From assembly GCA_036154155.1 (NCBI GenBank), contig JAYZLP010000003.1:1-29150 (forward strand): 29,150 bases of DNA. The letters are read 5' to 3'. The stretch comes from MGIIb-O5 sp036154155. Its GTDB lineage: Archaea; Thermoplasmatota; Poseidoniia; Poseidoniales; Thalassarchaeaceae. The translations under genes were made by a program, and so were the position numbers. Under the pieces are notes generated by a model. That model had not been told where the DNA came from and did no database searches. It saw only the letters and a list, made by a program, of their open reading frames with translations. How positions within the stretch are numbered: the stretch's first letter is position 1; each line of letters starts with the position of its first letter. Below are positions 1 to 6,044 of this stretch, piece after piece.

Positions 1-1
1 G

Positions 2-601
2 AAGGGGATGATCGTGTCATTGGCCTCTGGTAGGACCCTTCCTAACCTCACTCCCATACACCAGTCTCTAGGAATCTCAGGTTTCATCGTGGGAGAGAAT
101 GGGGGGATAGTTTGGGACTCATACCAAGGACACCCGATAAAGGCACTAGCAGACGGCTCCAGGCCCCGTGAGGCGGCCCAGTGGCTTGGAACCCAGATTG
201 AGGGACTTAACCCCGAAGGAATAGAGTCCAATCGCTGGAGGGAGACTGAGTGGTGCCTCATTGACGTGGGCGACTGGGAGGAAGTCAGGGATGCAATAGC
301 AAACTCTGAGTGGTCCGATGTCTCAGTGGTACCGACCGGATTCGCCGTCCACTTGACTGTCCCGGGACACGACAAGGCCTCAGGGCTGAGGTTTGCTTTC
401 GAGCAGAGGGGCGTTGATCCGAAGAGGGTGATCGCGTGCGGCGATGCCCCGAATGACATCCCCATGTTCAACATGGTAGATTGCGGAGTAAGCGTAAATT
501 CGGCTTACCCGAACGTAGTCGAGGCCGCGGACACAGTTACAGACGCCCATGGCAAGGAAGGATCGTTGGAGCTTCTCAGAGCCCTTATTGACAGGTTATG
601 A
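2..601 (+). CDS. HAD-superfamily phosphatase, archaeal phosphoglycolate phosphatase type (5' end outside window)
   Basis: The reading frame is open to the left edge of the window, so the gene is 5'-truncated. HAD motif I (the DxD nucleophile) must lie upstream. Visible are motif II in VSLASGRTLPNL, the cap region, a lysine in the HDKASGL segment (motif III), and motif IV in CGDAPNDIPMF, where the GD-x3-ND pattern coordinates Mg2+. The order motif II, cap, K, GDxxND matches Cof-type/C2-cap HAD phosphatases. Closest in style are the archaeal phosphoglycolate phosphatases, which dephosphorylate 2-phosphoglycolate in the cytoplasm. A sucrose-phosphatase-like or other sugar-phosphate specificity cannot be excluded. 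The gene ends 8 bp before the CCA end of the convergent tRNA-Leu gene. Confidence 0.8.
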   Translation, partial: KGMIVSLASGRTLPNLTPIHQSLGISGFIVGENGGIVWDSYQGHPIKALADGSRPREAAQWLGTQIEGLNPEGIESNRWRETEWCLIDVGDWEEVRDAIANSEWSDVSVVPTGFAVHLTVPGHDKASGLRFAFEQRGVDPKRVIACGDAPNDIPMFNMVDCGVSVNSAYPNVVEAADTVTDAHGKEGSLELLRALIDRL

Positions 602-608
602 TGAATTT

Positions 609-693
609 TGGTGCAGGCGGCAGGATTCGAACCTGCGAAGCGCTATGCAGAGGATCTTGAGCCCTCCCCCTTTGACCACTCGGGTACACCTGC
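609..693 (-). tRNA. tRNA-Leu (anticodon CAA), CCA encoded
   Basis: On the minus strand a class II tRNA folds cleanly. The acceptor GCAGGTG pairs with CGCCTGC with one G-T wobble. The D stem is CCC/GGG, the anticodon stem is GAGGG/TCCTC, and the loop CTCAAGA carries anticodon CAA at 657-659. A long variable arm of about 13 nt follows, then a T arm of GCAGG-TTCGAAT-CCTGC. Discriminator A is at 612 and the CCA end is genomically encoded at 609-611. The long variable arm together with CAA identifies leucine (UUG codon). No intron is visible. It is divergent from the GINS gene and convergent with the phosphatase gene. Confidence 0.95.
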
Positions 694-782
694 GGAGATT
701 GCGAGCGTAATCACCCTCTTGATACTCGCGCCTCCGCACATCCGCACCACATGCAGGAGGAATTGTTCAAGAGTCTCCTTGC

Positions 783-1685
783 ATGCACTCGCTCCGGGTG
801 TCCGGCATGGATGGCGATAACGATATTCCAAGGCTGAACTCGCATCAGCTGATAGCCGTCGATAAGGCCCTGATGGAGATTAGTCGAAAACAGAGATCTT
901 CAACTGTTCCGGTAGAATTGCCAATGCCTAACTTCTGGGCCTCAGTGGGTCAATTGGTTAGCCATCTCGAGTCAGAGTTGGCTGAAACCATGAGGACAGA
1001 GGGTCCAACTGCAAAGGCCCAACTACAAACTCGCAAGCTCGGAGTAACACGAACTCAGGTTAGTGATCTCACTAGACTCAGGCTCAACGCATTCACTCAG
1101 CACGCTGTCCTCTCCAACCTTCTGCGTGCTCCTGAAGGAGACTCGATGTCGGAGGAAATTGGGCCCGGCGTGATCGAGTGGGAGAGGCACGACCCCTCAG
1201 AGAGGGCCTTCTACTCCGGAATAGGCCACCTTGTTGACAAGTACAAGCACGAGGTCTCACTCAACTCCTTGCTGCGAAGCTCATGGGAGGCCCCTCCTAC
1301 TCCACCGGAGACCCCCTCTCACACGGCACCTCTGTCCGATTTCTCTGCAGAGGAGCAGAAATCACCTACTCCAGACGAGAAAGTCGCACCACCTCCTCAG
1401 GAAACGACCCACTGGGAGGATCCAGACTACGATGAGGAAGACAGGATAAGGGAAATTGACGCGTTCCCCGGAATAGGAACCGGTGCGGCCCCCCCTGCTG
1501 AGCCAATCCCAATCCAGCCAGTCAGCGACATGAGGAGGATACTAGTCCTCCAGGATATGTCCGAGCCAATAGTAGCGGAGGATGGTTCAGAGATCACACT
1601 CAGCGCGGGGGACATCGAGAACTGCCCCTCCATTATCGCCGAGACACTAATCGCTGCAGGATTGGCAGAGGCCGCAGACCTCTAG
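783..1685 (+). CDS. GINS complex subunit, Gins51/GINS15 type, with long Pro/acidic linker
   Basis: GINS is a core part of the replicative CMG-like helicase with MCM and GAN/Cdc45. Residues about 20-167 form a helical A domain; the stretch around LTRLRLNAFTQHA is the typical mid-domain helix. Residues about 250-297 form the small beta-rich B domain, starting RRILVLQDMSEPIV and ending near AETLIAAGLAEA. A before B is the Sld5/Psf1-like order, called GINS15 or Gins51 in archaea. The two domains are joined by about 80 residues rich in Pro, Glu, Asp and Thr (168-248), likely disordered. Start is ATG 783; ATG 807 (MDGDND) is an alternative that removes eight residues. The assignment rests on B-domain pattern and layout, since GINS A domains diverge strongly. 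No GINS23 partner is present here; many Thermoplasmata appear to run with GINS51 alone. Confidence 0.78.
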   Translation: MHSLRVSGMDGDNDIPRLNSHQLIAVDKALMEISRKQRSSTVPVELPMPNFWASVGQLVSHLESELAETMRTEGPTAKAQLQTRKLGVTRTQVSDLTRLRLNAFTQHAVLSNLLRAPEGDSMSEEIGPGVIEWERHDPSERAFYSGIGHLVDKYKHEVSLNSLLRSSWEAPPTPPETPSHTAPLSDFSAEEQKSPTPDEKVAPPPQETTHWEDPDYDEEDRIREIDAFPGIGTGAAPPAEPIPIQPVSDMRRILVLQDMSEPIVAEDGSEITLSAGDIENCPSIIAETLIAAGLAEAADL

Positions 1686-1719
1686 CCCTCTCGGAATGAC
1701 TTAGAGTCGCCATCTTCGA

Positions 1720-3069
1720 GTGGTGCATATCAGAGGTGAGCCATTGGGCAAGACGGTTACAAAGAAACAGATTAGCAGCATGAGGAAGGCGTTCAAGGAC
1801 GATCCAACGGCGAAGATAGCGCAGAACGCAGTAACCAGCAACGCACTATCCGACGTTGCACTGCGTCGCGACTTAGTTCAGGAAATAGACTCCACATTCA
1901 GCACAAAACTGGATGACTGGAAGGTCACCAACCAGAGGAACAGTGGAAGATGCTGGCTTTTCGCTACACTGAACCTCTTCAGGCCTGGTACGATGAAGAA
2001 GATGAACGTCAAGAATTTCGAGTTCAGCCAGTCACACATCCACTTCTGGGACAAGTTCGAGCGCTCCAACCACTTCCTCGAGGCGATAATTGAGACCTCG
2101 GACAGGCCCGTTGACGATCGGACGATCCACTTCCTCCTCTCCGACCCCATAGGGGACGGCGGCCAGTGGAATATGGCGATGAACCTCATCAGGAAGCATG
2201 GATTGGTACCCAAGTCTGCTTATCCGGAGTCCAAGAGCAGCAGCGCCACCAGGTGGATGAACGCCATCCTGAAGGACATCCTGAGGAGCTCGGCGAGCGA
2301 ACTGAGGGCAATCATCGACTCGGGGGGAAGCAAATCCGATGCTAGGGAGCACAAGGAGAAGAGAATCCGGGACATATGGAGGGTCCTGTGCATCCATCTC
2401 GGCACCCCTCCTGAGAAGTTTGACCTCCAATGGAGGGACAAAGACGACAATTTCCATCGCAAGGGCAGCATGACTCCCCAGGAGTTCGCCAGTGAGTTCG
2501 TCGACATCGACTGGGAGAACTATGTTTGTATCGTCAACGACCCACGTAACGAGTACTACAGAACCTACACTGTGGACTATCTGCAGAATGTCGCCGGCGG
2601 CCCCCCCGTTGTCTATCTAAACGTACCAAGTGGCGAGATGAAGGACATCACCCAGAAGCTCCTCGAGGACGGTCTCCCAGTTTGGATGGGTTGCGACGTT
2701 GGTAAGCAGATGGAGAGGAAGAGGGGGCTCTGGGATGCGAACCTTTTCGAGACAAACGAACTCTACGGCATCGATTACGGGATGGAGAAGGCAGACCGCC
2801 TCCGCTTCGGACAGACCATGATGACTCACGCCATGCTGTTCACAGGGGTCGACGTGGTTGATGGAAAGCCTCGCAGATGGAGGGTCGAGAACTCATGGGG
2901 CGCTGACTCTGGGCAGAAGGGGTACTACACGATGAACGACAGCTGGTACGACGAGCACATGTTCGAGATCGCAGCCCCTAGGGACTACCTAACGGAGAAG
3001 ATGATCGAAGGTCTGGAGACTGAGCCAGTAGTTCTGGACGCTTGGGACCCGATGGGAAGCCTAGCCTAG
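1720..3069 (+). CDS. pepC: Aminopeptidase C / bleomycin hydrolase (peptidase C1B)
   Basis: This is a cytosolic papain-like cysteine aminopeptidase. The full catalytic set is visible: oxyanion Gln and nucleophile in NQRNSGRCW (Cys about residue 78), the His in MMTHAMLFTGV (about 370), and the Asn in RVENSWG (about 391). At 449 residues it matches the family (about 440-455). The N-terminus KTVTKKQISSMRK followed by IAQNAVTSN is the conserved family opening, so the GTG start at 1720 (or GTG 1723) fits. Bleomycin hydrolases normally form self-compartmentalised hexamers that trim peptides, with bleomycin and homocysteine thiolactone as incidental substrates. The family is mostly bacterial and eukaryotic, so transfer into this archaeal lineage is likely. 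The gene starts 34 bp after GINS and its last 9 bp overlap the convergent S10 gene. Confidence 0.93.
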   Translation: MVHIRGEPLGKTVTKKQISSMRKAFKDDPTAKIAQNAVTSNALSDVALRRDLVQEIDSTFSTKLDDWKVTNQRNSGRCWLFATLNLFRPGTMKKMNVKNFEFSQSHIHFWDKFERSNHFLEAIIETSDRPVDDRTIHFLLSDPIGDGGQWNMAMNLIRKHGLVPKSAYPESKSSSATRWMNAILKDILRSSASELRAIIDSGGSKSDAREHKEKRIRDIWRVLCIHLGTPPEKFDLQWRDKDDNFHRKGSMTPQEFASEFVDIDWENYVCIVNDPRNEYYRTYTVDYLQNVAGGPPVVYLNVPSGEMKDITQKLLEDGLPVWMGCDVGKQMERKRGLWDANLFETNELYGIDYGMEKADRLRFGQTMMTHAMLFTGVDVVDGKPRRWRVENSWGADSGQKGYYTMNDSWYDEHMFEIAAPRDYLTEKMIEGLETEPVVLDAWDPMGSLA

Positions 3070-3390
3070 GTTTCGAAGCGAGAGCTCGATCGTAACAGAA
3101 TCGGGGATTGGAATCCTCAGGACCTTCCTGAGGGCCTTCTCGTCCCTTGATGTGTTTGTCACCAGCTCTAGGAGCCTCTTGTGCACCCTCATTTCCCAGT
3201 GGTCCCAGGTTTCAGCGCCCTCTCCATCGGGGCTCTTGCGGCATGGAACGACTATCCTGCGGGTAGGCAGGGGGATCGGGCCACGCAGCTTCACGCCGGT
3301 CTCGTCCGAGATTGACCTGATCTGCTCGCAGACCTGATTTACATCAGTGTGATTCTCACCCGTCAGCCTGATGGTTGTGACGACGGGCAT
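3061..3390 (-). CDS. rps10: 30S ribosomal protein S10 (uS10)
   Basis: This is a small-subunit head protein. It opens with MPVVTTIRLTGENHTDVNQV and contains the conserved loop segment LRGPIPLPTRRIVVPCRKSP, which reaches into the subunit head. The C-terminal half carries the family pattern WEMRVHKRLLEL and ends in a beta strand VTIELSL. Its 109 residues match archaeal S10 (about 100-110). The ATG is preceded by GGTGA four bases upstream. It lies 18 bp downstream of the EF-1A gene in the same direction, the classical archaeal EF-1A/S10 pairing, so co-transcription is expected. The stop overlaps the convergent pepC stop region by 9 bp. Confidence 0.95.
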   Translation of the reverse strand: MPVVTTIRLTGENHTDVNQVCEQIRSISDETGVKLRGPIPLPTRRIVVPCRKSPDGEGAETWDHWEMRVHKRLLELVTNTSRDEKALRKVLRIPIPDSVTIELSLRNLG

Positions 3391-3408
3391 CTGTTCACCT
3401 TAGTCGAC

Positions 3409-4689
3409 TTACTTCTTCTCGATGGCTATGCACATTCCGGCAGCCACGGTCTTACCCATGTCGCGGATTGCGAACCTGCAGAGCTCAGGGAAGTCGTCCT
3501 TGACCTCGATGGCCATTGGCTTGGTTGGCATGAACCTAACAGTTGCCGCGTCTCCTGACTTCAGGAAGGCTGGCGTCTCACCGGTCTTGAGGTTCTTGAT
3601 TAGCTCGACGAATCGAACTGCCACCTGAGCGGTGTGCGCGTGGAACACTGGTGTGTATCCGACACCGATCGCCTTTGGTATCTCCATCATCTGGATGTTA
3701 CCAACGAAGCTCTCGTCGTGGCGCACGAACACAGGAGCGCTGTCGGTGTAACCGGCAACGTCTCCTCGGCGGATGTCAGTGGCAGCTAGGCCACGGACGT
3801 TGAAACCGACGTTGTCGCCAGGCTCTGCCTTCTCGTGCATTGTGTGGTGCATCTCGATGCTCTTGACCTCAGCCTGCTTCTGGCTGGGGTTGAACACCAC
3901 GGTCTTTCCTGAGTGGAGTACACCGGTCTCGACCTTTCCGACTGGAACGGTTCCGATTCCGCTGATCTTGTAGACGTCCTGGATTGGTAGGCGTAGTGGC
4001 CTGTCTGTCGGCTTTGGTGGCATTGTTATGCCATCGATAGCCTCGAACAGTGTTGGCCCATCATACCAAGGCATGTTTGAGCTCTTGTTGAACACGTTGT
4101 CACCGAGCTGAGCCGAGCATGGGACGAAAGTAATCTCGTCCGGCTTGTATCCAGCTCCCTTCAGTAGGTTGCTGACCTCGGCCTTGACATCGTTGAACTT
4201 GCCCTCTTCCCAGCTAACACCGCTGATGTCCATCTTGTTGACGTTGACAATCAGCTGAGTTACACCAAGGACGCGAGCTAGGAAGGCGTGCTCCCTGGTC
4301 TGTGCGTTGACACCGTCGTTGGCGGCAACGTTCAGGACTGCAGCGTCTGCCTGGCTGGTTCCAGTGATCATGTTCTTCACGAAGTCACGGTGACCAGGTG
4401 CGTCGATGATGGTGAAGTAGTAGTTAGGAGTGTAGAACTCCTTGTGTGCGACGTCGATGGTGATTCCACGCGCGCGCTCCTCCTTCAGTCCGTCCATAAC
4501 GTAAGCCAGACCGAATCCGGCCTTACCGGACTCTGCAGCTAGCTTCTCGTTCTTCTCAATCACGTGCTCTTCGATGTGACCGCTATCCAGAAGTAGACGA
4601 CCTACAGTCGTTGACTTTCCGTGGTCTACGTGCCCTACGAACACGATATTCAGGTGCGGCTTGCTCTTGTCTTCCCATTGTGAACCCAT
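3409..4689 (-). CDS. tuf: Translation elongation factor 1-alpha (EF-Tu/EF1A)
   Basis: This GTPase delivers aminoacyl-tRNA to the ribosomal A site. The G1 motif GHVDHGKST lies near the N-terminus, G3 is DAPGHRDFVKNMI, and G4 is NKMD in IVNVNKMDIS. The effector region RARGITIDVAHKEF is archaeal/eukaryotic in type. Beta-barrel domains 2 and 3 follow, ending GMCIAIEKK. The longer frame begins with GTG at 4698, but that GTG sits inside a clear Shine-Dalgarno GAGGTGA. The ATG at 4689 lies five bases after it, so I place the start there (426 residues, the expected length). A TATA-like CATATACG on the minus strand at about 4729-4736 may drive the EF1A-S10 unit. No intein or insertion is seen. Confidence 0.97.
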   Translation of the reverse strand: MGSQWEDKSKPHLNIVFVGHVDHGKSTTVGRLLLDSGHIEEHVIEKNEKLAAESGKAGFGLAYVMDGLKEERARGITIDVAHKEFYTPNYYFTIIDAPGHRDFVKNMITGTSQADAAVLNVAANDGVNAQTREHAFLARVLGVTQLIVNVNKMDISGVSWEEGKFNDVKAEVSNLLKGAGYKPDEITFVPCSAQLGDNVFNKSSNMPWYDGPTLFEAIDGITMPPKPTDRPLRLPIQDVYKISGIGTVPVGKVETGVLHSGKTVVFNPSQKQAEVKSIEMHHTMHEKAEPGDNVGFNVRGLAATDIRRGDVAGYTDSAPVFVRHDESFVGNIQMMEIPKAIGVGYTPVFHAHTAQVAVRFVELIKNLKTGETPAFLKSGDAATVRFMPTKPMAIEVKDDFPELCRFAIRDMGKTVAAGMCIAIEKK

Positions 4690-4728
4690 ATTATTCACCT
4701 CTAAGTGTGGCCCGCCGACCGAAGGGGC

Positions 4729-4736
4729 GTATATGA
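4729..4736 (-). promoter_or_regulatory. Candidate TATA box for EF1A-S10
   Basis: Read on the minus strand this A/T-rich octamer (CATATACG) lies about 45 bases upstream of the EF1A ATG. A start about 25 bases downstream of it would give a short leader that includes the GAGGTGA ribosome-binding site. The rest of the 118-bp gap to the upstream lipoprotein gene holds nothing else I can recognise. The call is based on position and composition only. Confidence 0.35.
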
Positions 4737-4807
4737 ATCGTTCCCCCTCGTCGAATTCCCCTACTTCCTAGCAGCACATCGTTAATGGCCACCAGAGGGC
4801 ATATTTC

Positions 4808-5998
4808 CTACCTGTACTGCAACTCGACGATGAAGTAGTTGACTTTGGTAGTGTGAGTCTCCTCGTTCATCAGGTCTGCCGTCCAATCGCCGGGTAGGAA
4901 CCCCCTCACAGTTGATCCGCCAACCACCATCCAGACGCAGTAGTCGTTGTTGCCGCAGTCACCTGCGTTGCGGTTATCGTTGCCTATTCCGGTGGTGTTC
5001 GATATCTCCTCGTCGGTGCTGTTGTAGAGGTAAATGTCCAGCTTGTTGTTAGTGGTCGTCCCCCCTATGCCACCACCTATCTGGTCGTCGTCTTCCTTGG
5101 GGTAGTCGACCTTCAGCCTGAGATAGCGAATCCTGTCCTTGCTTTCATCGTCGTAGGTTACAGGGAAGTTCCATGTCATGGTGATTGGCTCCTGGATTCT
5201 CCTGTCCATCTCGAAGTCTGCCCACTTGCCCCTGTAGTTGACGTAGACGACCGAGTCGTCGTGATCAGTCAGCCCGTTGTTGTCTGTCACGGTCAGCCGT
5301 ATGTCCCAGGCGCCAGCTGGCCTTTCCTCCCAGTTGACCACATCCCCTGTTGCATCCACGTCATTGTCAGTGATTCCGTCCCCATCGGAGTCAGAGTTCC
5401 TGTCCAAGTCCCATTCGTAGCTCACTATGTACTCCTCAGCGTAGCACTCGGGGTCTTCCGGATCACAACCCGCCCATGAGGCGGTTCCGTCCAATGACAC
5501 CGTGGTGGAGACAGTTATGTCCCTGTCGTCGATTTCCCTGTCGTCCTCGCATACCCAAACTAGGACGAAGTCACCGCTTGGGGGCGACTCCCCCTCGCAG
5601 TCATTGTCCTTCTCAGCCACTATCTCAGCATGAGGCTCTCTGGCCGACGAGTCAATGACGGTCACAGACATTGAGGTGGTAACTTCGTGCGTCCCGTCGC
5701 TCACTGCTAGCTTAGCCGTGTATTCACCAGGCTGAGCGTAGGTATGGCTAGTAGTAAGCCCATTTCCGGTGTTTCCATCGCCGAATGTCCATTCGAAGGT
5801 CATGGGGTCCGCATCCGGGTCAGACGACCCAACCGCACTGAACGTAACGGCCTCTCCAGCCTTTACGCTTCCAGGGGGGTCAATTGACATGTTTGCCGAT
5901 GGGGGGCTATTGCTTCCCAGTATGTCAAGACAGCCTGCCAGTGCAGTGAAAATCATCAGAGTGGCCATCATCAGGCCCACCGACTTCCCCCCTCTCAT
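4808..5998 (-). CDS. PKD-domain surface lipoprotein with Asp-rich calcium-binding-like loop
   Basis: The N-terminus has a positive start (MRGGK), a hydrophobic stretch and a lipobox LAGC with Cys at residue 23. This implies export and lipid anchoring on the outer face of the membrane. Residues about 33-115 form a PKD domain: VKAGEAVTFSA, SSDPDADPMTFEWTFGDG, SHTYAQPGEYTAKLAVSDG. A second, more divergent PKD-like unit spans about 120-262, with YEWDLDRN, AWDIRLTVTDNNG and VVYVNY. It holds an Asp-rich loop DSDGDGITDND similar to thrombospondin type 3 or dockerin Ca2+ loops. The C-terminal 130 residues are unassigned and contain paired cysteines. It lies 46 bp downstream of polB in the same direction, but the products suggest no functional link. 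Substrate or partner is unknown. Confidence 0.8.
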   Translation of the reverse strand: MRGGKSVGLMMATLMIFTALAGCLDILGSNSPPSANMSIDPPGSVKAGEAVTFSAVGSSDPDADPMTFEWTFGDGNTGNGLTTSHTYAQPGEYTAKLAVSDGTHEVTTSMSVTVIDSSAREPHAEIVAEKDNDCEGESPPSGDFVLVWVCEDDREIDDRDITVSTTVSLDGTASWAGCDPEDPECYAEEYIVSYEWDLDRNSDSDGDGITDNDVDATGDVVNWEERPAGAWDIRLTVTDNNGLTDHDDSVVYVNYRGKWADFEMDRRIQEPITMTWNFPVTYDDESKDRIRYLRLKVDYPKEDDDQIGGGIGGTTTNNKLDIYLYNSTDEEISNTTGIGNDNRNAGDCGNNDYCVWMVVGGSTVRGFLPGDWTADLMNEETHTTKVNYFIVELQYR

Positions 5999-6044
5999 GT
6001 TGCATCGCTGGAGGCTGGTATGAAATCAACCCTGCGATAAACCG

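Noticed and set aside
608..831. Open frames of 60-70 codons on both strands across the tRNA-Leu gene.
   Set aside because: They run through a well-folded tRNA and have no protein-like pattern.
4690..4698. A GTG start giving three extra residues on EF1A.
   Set aside because: The GTG is part of the GAGGTGA Shine-Dalgarno that serves the ATG at 4689.
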